Source: Bradyrhizobium betae
GTDB taxonomy: Bacteria > Pseudomonadota > Alphaproteobacteria > Rhizobiales > Xanthobacteraceae
Assembly: GCF_004123905.1 (NCBI RefSeq)
Contig: NZ_MZXW01000013.1
Location: 62,001 to 126,000 of the forward strand
Length of the DNA stretch: 64,000 nt
Direction: 5' to 3'
Position numbers and translations under genes: made by a program. This document shows positions 25,573-34,262 of the stretch, one piece after another. The notes below the pieces were generated by a model that was not told the DNA's origin, did no database searches, and was given only the letters and a program-made list of their open reading frames with translations. Every line of letters begins with the position of its first letter. The stretch's first letter is position 1.

Positions 25573-25998
25573 TCAGCGAGCGGCGCTGCCTGGTTTCGGG
25601 GCGGGCTTGATGTCCGGCCGCTGCGGCGCCGAGACCGGCGGCGCGGCATTCGGCGGCGTCTCCCGGCACCTGTTGCGGCGCCAGGCGTCCTCGACAAGCT
25701 GCGCGTGCCCGCGCACGGAGAGGTAGTCGTTGCGATAGGCAAGCTCGGACACCACGGCGCCGCCCGCTCCGGTCTCCGCCTTGTCCATCAGCTTCTGCAA
25801 CTCGGCGGTGCGGGCGGCGAGCTGCTTGCGCTGGGTCTCGAGCTGCTTGCAATCGTACAATTCGTATGCCCCGGGATCGGCAAAGGCCGGGGCGACCGTC
25901 TCGCTCATGCCGGCGCAGCCGGACAGCGCGGCGCCCGCCGCAAGCAGCGCGAGAAGCGCGCCTGAGCCGCGCAGGCGATGAGAAAACGAAGCAGCCAT
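25573..25998 (-). CDS. putative lipoprotein
   Basis: The 141-residue product has a basic N-terminus, a hydrophobic stretch and a lipobox: SGALLALLAAGAALSGCAGM, so Cys 28 is the predicted lipidation site. The mature part contains a Cys-anchored helix (YELYDCKQLETQRKQLAART) and a second Cys (AWRRNRCRE), then a Pro/Ala-rich tail ending KPGSAAR. The YxxYDCxxL motif is shared by a group of small alphaproteobacterial lipoproteins of unknown role. It is convergent with the monooxygenase gene, 20 bases away. Confidence 0.8.
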   Translation of the reverse strand: MAASFSHRLRGSGALLALLAAGAALSGCAGMSETVAPAFADPGAYELYDCKQLETQRKQLAARTAELQKLMDKAETGAGGAVVSELAYRNDYLSVRGHAQLVEDAWRRNRCRETPPNAAPPVSAPQRPDIKPAPKPGSAAR

Positions 25999-26171
25999 GC
26001 CGGATGAATAGTCCCCGTGGATTGAGAATGCCTAAAGCAGCAACAGATGTCCGGATTGAGGCTTTGCCTTGTGCGGCCGGCTCGCTTAAGGAAGAACCAC
26101 CCACCCGGCCAGCGAAGCGCCAATTCCAGACGGCCAGGGATGGACTTAAGTGTTTGATCTCGTTGGATCAA

Positions 26172-26260
26172 GCGGGCATGGCGGAATTGGTAGACGCAAG
26201 GGACTTAAAATCCCTCGGTGCGCAAGCGCTGTGCCGGTTCGACCCCGGCTGCCCGCACCA
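26172..26260 (+). tRNA. tRNA-Leu (anticodon UAA)
   Basis: Acceptor arms GCGGGCA (26172-26178) and TGCCCGC (26250-26256) pair perfectly. The discriminator is A 26257, with an encoded CCA at 26258-26260. The D-loop reads GGCGGAATTGGTAGACGC. The anticodon arm is GGGACTTAAAATCCC with anticodon TAA. A long class II variable arm (TCGGTGCGCAAGCGCTGT) is followed by the T-arm GCCGGTTCGACCCCGGC. Together these identify a leucine tRNA reading UUA/UUG. Confidence 0.97.
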
Positions 26261-26490
26261 ACAGAGCTGATATTCCCCGGCGCCGTGACGGGATGCAGAA
26301 GCGAGCCAGCCTCCATCATCGGCGCCACTCAGCAGCCATTCGTTTACCAACACGCCCTTCCCCGCCTGGAACCGGCGCGCGGCAACCAGCCTTTACTCCA
26401 CCTTAGATCGTCCTCCCCTAAAGCTGGCGAGGTCAGCGCCCGTCGCTGCGGACCTCATGGAAACGCTAAGGCCCGGGGCGGCCGGCTTCG

Positions 26491-28011
26491 ATGGTGAGAG
26501 CTCTCATGGACGCGCGCGAGAATTGGTCCCATTCCGGGATTGGCGGAGCGCCCAATGCGTTCGGACGCCATTTGCACGGGCGTGAGGTCTATCTCTTCCT
26601 GATCGCGTTCCTGTCCGTGTTCTACCTGTCGAACGGGCCGATCCAGCTCAGCCATTACGACCTCGGCTGGCACATCGCAGCCGGCGACCTCATCCGGGAG
26701 CGCGGCGCAATTCCGTTCCAGGATCCGTGGGCGTTCACGCTCGGCGACAAGCGATGGTACAATCTCTCCTGGCTCTGGGACGTGATCGCCAGCGTGCTGT
26801 ATCAACACGCCGGCTTTGCCGGGATCGTCCTGATGGTCGTCGCCTGCGGCGCGGTCATCGTTGGATACCTGACGTTCGCGGCCTTGCGCAGCGGCGCTTC
26901 GGCCGCGGCGGTCGGCATCACCGTCTTCGCCACCTGCCTGCTCTACCCCTGCTATGAGGCGGCGCCCAACACGTATCTCGCGGCCTCACCCAATATCGCG
27001 ACCATGCTGTTCGCGGTCATCTTCTACGGGCAATGCCTGCGGCGACGCGGCTGGTTCCTGCTGCCGGTGATGATGGTGCTGTGGGTCAATCTGCATGGCG
27101 GCTTCATGCTCGCCTTTCCCATTATCGGCGTGTTCGCAGGCGTCGCCTTGCTGCGGCGGGATTGGGCGAACTTCAGGAATTACTGCCTCGCCGGCGTCGG
27201 GTGTTTCGCCGCGATCTTCGTCAATCCGCTGGGCTGGCACATCACCGGCGGCGTGATGGCGACGATGGGCCATTTCATCCAGGCCAATATCGGCGAATGG
27301 CGTCCGTATTTCCACAACATGGAGATACCGGGAAGCATTCCCGGCATCGCCTATGCGTTGGCGTTCGTTGCGCTCGAGCTGTGGTACCGAAACTCAAAGC
27401 CCGTTCCATTGGAGCCGCGCCTGCTCGCATGGCTCTTCCTGGCGCTCGGCCTCTACCAGTTCAGGTACGCCGCGTTCTTCTTCATCTTCTCGACGGTCCC
27501 GATGGCGCTTCACATCGACCGGCTGTTGCCCGAACGCCTTGCGCGGTTCGACATCCGGCGCGCGATGCTGGCGGCGGGTCTCGTGGGTGTCCTGGTGCTG
27601 CCGCTCGCCTTCATCCAGGTGAGACCGGCGCTGGCGCTGCCCGAGATGCTCTCGGACGAGGATGCCGGCTATCTGCTGGCGCATTCCACGCATTCGCGCG
27701 TACTGAACCACTGGAATTCCGGTGGGCTCCTGATCTTCCGGACGCACGGATCAGTGCCCATGTTCGTCGACGGAAGGGCGGCGACCGCTTACCCGGACGA
27801 ACTGCTGCGCGACTATCTCAAGCTGGTGCGGTGGGAGATCGACGAGGCCGCCTGGGACAATGTGATCAGCAAATACAAGGTCGATGCGGTGCTCTGGATC
27901 AGGGGGCACGAACAGCTGAGGCAATTCCTCGTCGGCCGCAGGGGCTGGAAAGAGGACTACACCGGCGCGTATATGAGCCTCTATACCGCTCAGCCGGCGG
28001 CCGCGCGGTAG
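26491..28011 (+). CDS. polytopic membrane protein, GT-C glycosyltransferase-like
   Basis: The 506-residue product starts at ATG 26491 (an alternative ATG at 26506 follows GGTGAGAG). About eleven membrane helices are seen. The first outer loop contains SHYDLGWHIAAGDLIRERGA and later FQDPWAFTLGDKRWYNLSW, the Asp/His-bearing loop seen in GT-C lipid-linked sugar transferases. The C-terminal 130 residues form a soluble domain (VLNHWNSGGLLIFRTHGSVP to VDAVLWIRGHEQLRQFL) of the kind found in dolichyl-phosphate-mannose-type transferases. The donor is probably a polyprenyl-phosphate sugar, but this is inferred. The gap 26261-26490 is empty apart from the tRNA trailer. Confidence 0.75.
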   Translation: MVRALMDARENWSHSGIGGAPNAFGRHLHGREVYLFLIAFLSVFYLSNGPIQLSHYDLGWHIAAGDLIRERGAIPFQDPWAFTLGDKRWYNLSWLWDVIASVLYQHAGFAGIVLMVVACGAVIVGYLTFAALRSGASAAAVGITVFATCLLYPCYEAAPNTYLAASPNIATMLFAVIFYGQCLRRRGWFLLPVMMVLWVNLHGGFMLAFPIIGVFAGVALLRRDWANFRNYCLAGVGCFAAIFVNPLGWHITGGVMATMGHFIQANIGEWRPYFHNMEIPGSIPGIAYALAFVALELWYRNSKPVPLEPRLLAWLFLALGLYQFRYAAFFFIFSTVPMALHIDRLLPERLARFDIRRAMLAAGLVGVLVLPLAFIQVRPALALPEMLSDEDAGYLLAHSTHSRVLNHWNSGGLLIFRTHGSVPMFVDGRAATAYPDELLRDYLKLVRWEIDEAAWDNVISKYKVDAVLWIRGHEQLRQFLVGRRGWKEDYTGAYMSLYTAQPAAAR

Positions 28012-28013
28012 GA

Positions 28014-29330
28014 TCAACTCGCCTGCGGCGCCGACTGGTGTGAAGGTTCCCGCGGAAGCAGGAGCCAGAAGCAGATCAGCGCGATCGCAAGCTGGCCGAA
28101 GCCGCCCATGAAGGCGACGCCGGAGACCGATGCCAGCGTCGGAATGGCGACAGCGATCGCGAGCACCGCTGCCATCGTCGCCGCTGGCAGACTGACGACG
28201 AGAACGGCGGCGTAGAGCGCCACCTCGAAGAAGGCATATTCCTTCAGCCTGGGCGCGCAGAGATAGAGCGCATACATCGCGAGCACGGTGATGCGCATTG
28301 CGGCCTCGGGATGATTGATCAGCCAGTCGTCGAACGCCTGAAGCAGCGAGGCCTTGCCGGCTGGACGCTGCGCCCTGAACATGTGCCATACGGACAACGC
28401 GAACGGCGCAAGCACGAGCGCGACTGCGATGAGACCATAGAGCACAGCAGCGACCGGCTTGCTGCCGGCGAGCCCAAAATGGTCTGCAAGCGTCAGCGAC
28501 AGGAAGAGCAGCGACGGGTTGACCTCGTTCCCCGGCGAATGCTGTCCGGGGATCTGGCCGAAGATCGCAGCGAGCCAGCTCTTGAACAGGTCCGGATAGA
28601 TCGCAAGCGACACCAGGATCGGAAGAGCGAACATGCCGGCCGCCAGCGCGATCAGGAGGAGCTTGCGGCCTCTTGGCAGCGGCAGGAAATAGAGCGCGGC
28701 GAGGACCGGGAAGAACACCAGCTTGAACGAGGTGACGAGGCCGAGCAGAGCGGCACCGGCGAGCTGCGGCGCAATGCTCGTGTCGCCGCGTTCGGGCTGC
28801 ACGGGACGCAGCAGCAGGGCCAGCGATGCCGCCGTCAACAGGCCGCTCAGAATCGCGAAATTGCCGGTCGCGATGATCCAGTCGAAGCCGACGAAACCAC
28901 CCAGCGCGAACACGACCCGGAGCGCAACACCCTGAAAGTCCCGGCGGCTCTTGCCGACACCCGGCAGCAGCAGCGCGCAGATCACCGCCAGGACAAGAAA
29001 GACCGGCTTGTAATGCGCGACGAGAAAGCCGCCGGCGCAGAGCGGCCGAAACGCGTCGAGGGTGACAGGAAGATAGGGATAGGACAGCTTGGTGTCCTTC
29101 AGGTTCTTGACGTAATAGGGATCGAGCCCAGCGACATGGGCCTCCACCGCCGCGCAGTTCACCCGCGCGTCCCAGCCGAACGTCTCGTCCGCGCCGAGAT
29201 CGATGGCGACAGCCGTCGCAACCAGCATGGCCACGGCCAGGATGAAGCGGGTCAACCAATTCCTCCGTGACGCCTCCGCAGCAAACGAGCGTTGTTGTCC
29301 TGAAACGGCAGACGAGGCGAGACTTGTCAT
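28014..29330 (-). CDS. GT87-family (DUF2029) membrane protein, copy 2
   Basis: The 438-residue product starts at ATG 29330, whose codon overlaps the stop of the upstream copy as ATGA. There are about eleven membrane helices. The first outer loop, DARVNCAAVEAHVAGLDPYY then SYPYLPVTLDAFRPLCAGGF, carries the Asp residues expected for GT87 (PimE-like, DUF2029) mannosyl or arabinosyl transferases. The sequence parallels its upstream neighbour throughout, e.g. SFKLVFFPVLAALYFLPLPR and PRLKEYAFFEVALYAAVLVV. Both act at the inner membrane, presumably on lipid-linked sugars. Confidence 0.82.
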   Translation of the reverse strand: MTSLASSAVSGQQRSFAAEASRRNWLTRFILAVAMLVATAVAIDLGADETFGWDARVNCAAVEAHVAGLDPYYVKNLKDTKLSYPYLPVTLDAFRPLCAGGFLVAHYKPVFLVLAVICALLLPGVGKSRRDFQGVALRVVFALGGFVGFDWIIATGNFAILSGLLTAASLALLLRPVQPERGDTSIAPQLAGAALLGLVTSFKLVFFPVLAALYFLPLPRGRKLLLIALAAGMFALPILVSLAIYPDLFKSWLAAIFGQIPGQHSPGNEVNPSLLFLSLTLADHFGLAGSKPVAAVLYGLIAVALVLAPFALSVWHMFRAQRPAGKASLLQAFDDWLINHPEAAMRITVLAMYALYLCAPRLKEYAFFEVALYAAVLVVSLPAATMAAVLAIAVAIPTLASVSGVAFMGGFGQLAIALICFWLLLPREPSHQSAPQAS

Positions 29331-30721
29331 GGATGCACGTTTTCCGGCTCGAGGCGTCCGGGCTCGACTCGAAAATCGAGCAACAGGATCCAGAAGCATG
29401 TCATTGCGATGATGAGGAGGGTGAAATTGCCTTCGATCGTATGCCCCATCATCGAGATCACCGCGGGAGCGAGCAGAGCGACGGCGAGAACGGCGGCGAG
29501 TGCCAGGGCGGGGAGATCGACGACGAGAATTGCGGCATAGAGCGCGAGCTCGAAGAAGGCATATTCCTTGAGGCGCGGCGAAGAGAGATAGAGCGCAAAC
29601 ATGGCCAGCACCGTGACGCGCGCGGCCGTGCCGGGATGGTCGATCAGCCAGCGATCCAGTCGCGCCAGCAGCGATCCCCCTCCCCGCACCGATCCGCTCC
29701 CGGCCGCACGCAGCACGGACAAAGCGAACGGCACCAGCACGAGCGCGAGGGCTGCGAGCGCATAGGTCGCGAACATGGCAGGCTTGCTGTCGCCGAGCCC
29801 GGCATGCTCCATCAGGCTCCGCGCCAGCAGCAGCAGCGACGGATTGATCTCCACGATGTCGACGGCGTGCTGGTTCGGGATCTGTCCGGCAATGGCAAGC
29901 AGCCAGCTCGCGAACAGATCGGGGTACGAGAGCCGCGAGACCAGGATCGGCAATGCGAAGCTGAAGGCCGCGACCGCGATCAGCATCAGCTTGCGCGCGC
30001 GCGGCAGCGGCAGGAAATACAGCGCCGCCAGCACGGGACAGAACACCAGCTTGAACGAGGTCACGAGCCCGAGCAGCGCAGCGCCGGCGAGGCGCAAGGG
30101 AAAGCTCCCGTCGTCCCATGCGTCAGGCGCGGGCGGTCGAAGCAGCAGATTGAGCGCGATCGCGGTCAGCACGCCGCTCAGGATCGCAAAATTCCCTGAT
30201 GCTGCGACAAATTCAAAACCGACGAACGCGCCGAGCGCGCACAGCACCCTGAGCGCGACATCGCGCGCGCTCGCGCGCGTCCGGCCGAGACCGGGCAGGA
30301 GCAGGCCGCACAGCACGGCGAGCACGAGATAGATGATCCTGTAATGATCGACGACAAAGCCGCTCGCGCAAAGCGGGCGAAACAGGTCGAGCGTCACCGG
30401 CAGATAGGGATAGGACAGCTTCGTGCCCTTCAGATTGGCGACGAAGTAAGGATCGAGCCCGCCGGCGTGCGCATCGACCGCCGCGCAATTGACGCGAACA
30501 TCCCAGCCATATCTCACGTCGAGCGTGGCGTCGGCGACGAGATTGCCGAGCACCAGCAGCGCGGTCAGCACCATCAGGCCGGCAAGCCAGACGTTGCGCC
30601 TCGCGGCCATGCCGGCCGCGGGTCCCAACCATCGTGCTGTACCGGTGACGTCGGACACCGCGAAAATACCTTGTCGTTCTGGGTTGTCGTCTTGAGTTGT
30701 CGTCTTGGGTTCCCTCGGCAC
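29327..30721 (-). CDS. GT87-family (DUF2029) membrane protein, copy 1
   Basis: The 464-residue product starts at GTG 30721 (an internal ATG at 30610, MAARRNVWLAGL, is a reasonable alternative giving 427 residues). Same topology and motifs as the downstream copy: DVRVNCAAVDAHAGGLDPYF, SYPYLPVTLDLFRPLCASGF, SFKLVFCPVLAALYFLPLPR and RLKEYAFFELALYAAILVVD. The N-terminal extension is coded partly by a short direct repeat (gttgtcgtcttg, 30682-30705), suggesting the longer start is less certain. The two genes form one transcript through a 4-base overlap. Confidence 0.82.
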   Translation of the reverse strand: MPREPKTTTQDDNPERQGIFAVSDVTGTARWLGPAAGMAARRNVWLAGLMVLTALLVLGNLVADATLDVRYGWDVRVNCAAVDAHAGGLDPYFVANLKGTKLSYPYLPVTLDLFRPLCASGFVVDHYRIIYLVLAVLCGLLLPGLGRTRASARDVALRVLCALGAFVGFEFVAASGNFAILSGVLTAIALNLLLRPPAPDAWDDGSFPLRLAGAALLGLVTSFKLVFCPVLAALYFLPLPRARKLMLIAVAAFSFALPILVSRLSYPDLFASWLLAIAGQIPNQHAVDIVEINPSLLLLARSLMEHAGLGDSKPAMFATYALAALALVLVPFALSVLRAAGSGSVRGGGSLLARLDRWLIDHPGTAARVTVLAMFALYLSSPRLKEYAFFELALYAAILVVDLPALALAAVLAVALLAPAVISMMGHTIEGNFTLLIIAMTCFWILLLDFRVEPGRLEPENVHP

Positions 30722-30959
30722 CCTGCGCGGCGCCCGGTCAGGCCACCATGGACAGGATGGGTTGCGGATTCATCTCCCGGGTGCGGCGCCCCCGGTCTTA
30801 TGGTGAACAGCTGGTTGCCGGCCCGAGGTGGGGCACGGCGGAAGATTTGGCGCCGGTCCTGGTCGAGTCGGCTCAAAGCCGCCCTCGCCTGCCAGCCATC
30901 CCGAAACATGGGTTGTGCATCGCAGCATGGCCGATAGATAAAGCCTCTGAATTTCAAAG

Positions 30960-32219
30960 GTGAGCTTCTTGTCCGACGTCAATGCCGACGATTGGGTGTC
31001 CTCGGGACACCGCCCCATGGGTTTTCCCGAATTCGTCATCGTGATCGCGTCCATCATGGCGCTCAATCCGCTTGCGATGGACATGATGCTGCCGGCGCTG
31101 CCCAATATCGGAGCAGCCTTCAACATTCCCGTCGCCAACCATCTCCAGCTCGTGCTGTCGACCTTCCTGATCGGCTTCGGCGCGGGCCAATTCGTCATGG
31201 GCCCGTTGTCGGACCGTTTCGGACGGCGCCCGGTGCTGCTCGGCGGCATGGCGGTCTATGCAGTGGCGAGCGTGCTGGCGATTGCAGCGCCGTCGTTCGA
31301 GACGCTGCTACTGGCGCGCGCGCTCCAGGGTTTCGGCACCTCGGCGACGCGCGTCATCGCCACCTCGATCGTGCGCGATTGTTACGTCGGCCGCCGCATG
31401 GCGAGCGTGATGTCGCTCGCGATGATGATCTTCATCGCGGTGCCCGTGATCGCGCCCTCGTTCGGACAGGCGGTGCTGCTGGTGACGCACTGGCGCGGCA
31501 TCTTCGTCGTGCTGATGCTCTACGGTCTGCTCGCGCTCGCATGGTCTGTGCTGCGGCTGCCGGAGACCTTGCCTGAGAGCGAACGCAGGTCGCTTGCCCC
31601 ACGCGACGTGCTCGCCGCCTACTGGCAGACCGTGACCAATCGCCAGACCATCGGCTATGCGGTCGCCGCCGGCAGCGTCATGGGCGCGCTGTTCGCCTAC
31701 GTCTTCCTGGCCCAGCAGGTTTTTGTCGGCATCTATCATCTCGGCCATTATTTTCCGCTCGCCTTCGCTGCGATCGCGGCCGGCACCGCCGTCGCCGGCT
31801 TCCTCAACGCCAGGTTTGTCGGAACCCTCGGCATGCGCGTGATCTCGCACGGCGCGCTGACGCTCTACACGGCGGTCGCGGGCGTGATGCTGCTGACGGA
31901 AAGCCTCGGCATGCTGCCGCTTCCGCTGTTCATGGTGCTCTCCGCCCTGATGATGTTTTCGTTCGGCATGATGGTCGCGAACTTCACCGCGCTCGCCATG
32001 GAGCCGCAGGGCCACATCGCCGGCACCGCCTCCTCGCTCTACGGCTCGATCACGACGCTGATCGGCATCGTGGTCGGCATGGCGATCGGCCAGAGCTTCG
32101 ACGGCACGCTGCTGCCGTTCTCGGTCGGCTTCTTCCTGTCGACGCTCGCTGCGCTCGCGATCGTGCTGGTGGTTGAAAAGGGACGGCTGTTCAAGCCGCA
32201 TCATCGTCCGATCGCTTGA
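30960..32219 (+). CDS. MFS multidrug efflux transporter (Bcr/CflA subfamily)
   Basis: The 419-residue product starts at GTG 30960 (an ATG at 31017 is possible). It has twelve predicted membrane helices. The loop 2-3 motif FVMGPLSDRFGRRPVLLGGM is intact, the Bcr/CflA opening NPLAMDMMLPALPNIGAAFN is present, and motif C-like LQGFGTSATRVIATSIVRD is seen in helix 4-5. The subfamily exports bicyclomycin, chloramphenicol and other drugs by proton antiport. The specificity here is unknown. The gap 30722-30959 before it is unassigned. Confidence 0.9.
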   Translation: MSFLSDVNADDWVSSGHRPMGFPEFVIVIASIMALNPLAMDMMLPALPNIGAAFNIPVANHLQLVLSTFLIGFGAGQFVMGPLSDRFGRRPVLLGGMAVYAVASVLAIAAPSFETLLLARALQGFGTSATRVIATSIVRDCYVGRRMASVMSLAMMIFIAVPVIAPSFGQAVLLVTHWRGIFVVLMLYGLLALAWSVLRLPETLPESERRSLAPRDVLAAYWQTVTNRQTIGYAVAAGSVMGALFAYVFLAQQVFVGIYHLGHYFPLAFAAIAAGTAVAGFLNARFVGTLGMRVISHGALTLYTAVAGVMLLTESLGMLPLPLFMVLSALMMFSFGMMVANFTALAMEPQGHIAGTASSLYGSITTLIGIVVGMAIGQSFDGTLLPFSVGFFLSTLAALAIVLVVEKGRLFKPHHRPIA

Positions 32220-32423
32220 GGAACTTCCCGGCGGCCTCGATGTTGTAGTGCAGCAATTCGAAAGGCCGCTGCAATGGAACCGAAACACCGCGAAGATCGT
32301 ACGGCTTCGGACCGGCAGGTGCCGGAGCGATCCGCGCCGAATACCGACAAGACGACGTTCACCGCGCCGTTCGCAAGCGAAGGCCTTGAGCGGTTGCGCG
32401 ACAGCCATTGCTGAGCACAGGCA

Positions 32424-34019
32424 CTACTCTGCTGCCCTTTTGCTGGCGCTGAAATCGTCGGCAGCGCTCTCGGGTGACGCGCTGTTTCCGCGTGGCGGCA
32501 CCATCAATATCACGACCTCTCGCGTGAGACCGGGCCGCCCCCACAATGTCGCCTGCACGGTCAATTCGCGACGGACGAAGTGTCCGGCGCTTCCGGAAAC
32601 CCACTCCATCCACCGGCCGCAATAGTCCTGCCCGCGAAAACAGAGCGCGGCCCAGCCGCGATCCAGCGTCGTCTTACGCGGCAGGCCCCAAGAGTATTGG
32701 TACTCGAAGGGCCGCGCATATTTCGGATGGTCCGGGCTGTAGAACGCCGTCGCAAAAGCGAGCGAGTCATCGCCGCTCACGGCGCTCAGCGGCTCACCCG
32801 TCAGTTCGCGCCACTCGCGGGTGAGCTCGTTGGCCGCCTGCGCGTAGAAATTCCGGCCCTCTTCATAGCCGCGATCGTTGCGATAGACGGCATGGATCGG
32901 CGCTGCGACCAGGACGGCGGCAAGCGCAACGCCGGCCGTGATCACCGTGACGTTGACGGTGTAGAAGCGCTCGATCGGATAGCGCGTGCCGCAAACCACG
33001 AGCACGACGAACAGAAACAGCCCCTGCAACGCCCAAAGCGACGGCAGATCCGTGCCCATCGCGAGCGACGTCAGGACCGGCAGCACGATCGTGCCGATCG
33101 CAACTGAGAAGAGAAGCCGCAGGCCCGGACTCATCGCCGCGAAGTCGGCTGGGAACTGCTTGAGCCGCGTCCCGGCGATGAATATCCAGAGCACGGCCGA
33201 CACGCTCATCGCCGCCGCCAGCCCCAGCAGAAAATTCCTGACCTCACCGAGCGAGCTCGCGGCGTTGCCGTTGGCGTGGGCCAGCGCATAGGTGAAGGCC
33301 GACGCGCCCGTCGTCGCCAACCAGTAGATATGCGGCGACAGCACCACGAGCCCGGAAACAATCGAGATCCACGGCGAAGCGGAGGTGAAATAGGCGCGCC
33401 GCGCCGGATGTGCCAGCGCGGCAAACACAAAGCTCGTGACGAGAAAGATCGAATAATATTTGCCGACCATCGCCAGCGCCGTCGCGCATCCCGCCGCAAC
33501 CGCCCACAGCGCCGAGCGCGTCTCGAACGCGCGCAGGAAGCACCAGGTCGCCAGCGGCCAGACCGCCAGCAGCACCGAATTGGCGTTGAAGCGCTGGGCA
33601 TGGAATTGATAGGCCGGCGTCAGCATCAGGAGCAGCAGCACCAGGATGCGCTTGTGCCCGGTCACGAACTGGCGCGACACCAGATCGACGAACAACAGCG
33701 CGAGCCCGGCATTCACCATCGCCATCAGCTGCAGCGACCAGTCGCTGGACGGGAAGACGAAGGTCCAGCTCGCGGCGATCCAGCCCATCAGCGGCGGATG
33801 CTTGTGATAGCCGAAGGCGAAATTCCGTCCCAGCGTCCAGGCCTCGAGCGTATCGGGATGCAGGCCACCGCCGGCATAGGCGACCGCCAGATAAAGCGTC
33901 CAGACCACAACGAAGCACGCAATGAGAAGCGGCACCGCCCAGCCCGCCTCGATGCCATCGAGCCAGTGTAAAAACGGCCGTCGCCATCGTGCTGGCGCGC
34001 GATCGGACCGTTCGGCCAT
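32424..34019 (-). CDS. ArnT-like glycosyltransferase family 39 (GT-C) membrane protein
   Basis: From ATG 34019 (MAERSDRAPARWRRPFLHWL) the product has 531 residues; frame to 34088 upstream is unsupported. About twelve membrane helices. The first outer loop has GGLHPDTLEAWTLGRNFAFG and YHKHPPLMGWIAASWTFVFP (the DE-type and HPPL signatures of ArnT/PMT-like enzymes), followed by NANSVLLAVWPLATWCFLRA. A C-terminal soluble domain holds GRWMEWVSGSAGHFVRRELT. The enzyme probably transfers a sugar from undecaprenyl phosphate to lipid A or a protein, at the periplasmic face. This is inferred from the family. Confidence 0.85.
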   Translation of the reverse strand: MAERSDRAPARWRRPFLHWLDGIEAGWAVPLLIACFVVVWTLYLAVAYAGGGLHPDTLEAWTLGRNFAFGYHKHPPLMGWIAASWTFVFPSSDWSLQLMAMVNAGLALLFVDLVSRQFVTGHKRILVLLLLMLTPAYQFHAQRFNANSVLLAVWPLATWCFLRAFETRSALWAVAAGCATALAMVGKYYSIFLVTSFVFAALAHPARRAYFTSASPWISIVSGLVVLSPHIYWLATTGASAFTYALAHANGNAASSLGEVRNFLLGLAAAMSVSAVLWIFIAGTRLKQFPADFAAMSPGLRLLFSVAIGTIVLPVLTSLAMGTDLPSLWALQGLFLFVVLVVCGTRYPIERFYTVNVTVITAGVALAAVLVAAPIHAVYRNDRGYEEGRNFYAQAANELTREWRELTGEPLSAVSGDDSLAFATAFYSPDHPKYARPFEYQYSWGLPRKTTLDRGWAALCFRGQDYCGRWMEWVSGSAGHFVRRELTVQATLWGRPGLTREVVILMVPPRGNSASPESAADDFSASKRAAE

Positions 34020-34262
34020 CGCCTGGAATGCAAAATCGATCGGCAAGGGAATCAAATGCAGCAAGGAAGTGATGTACGAACTGCGCACATCTATTTCAGA
34101 TTGGAAACAAATAGCAACAATTGGAAACTGGAAGAGTTAAAAGCGCGACGCCTTTGCGTCACATGACCGGCAAACGACACCCGGCAAAACGACAACGGCG
34201 CCGCTGATGACAGCGCCGCCGCGTGATGATCGGGACAAAAAGGTGCAGGACGCACCCTTCCC

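Noticed and set aside
32274..32414. 46-codon frame MEPKHREDRTASDRQVPERS...
   Set aside because: GAAAGG lies upstream, and the frame is plausible, but it is short, polar and unsupported by any family; left as a candidate only.
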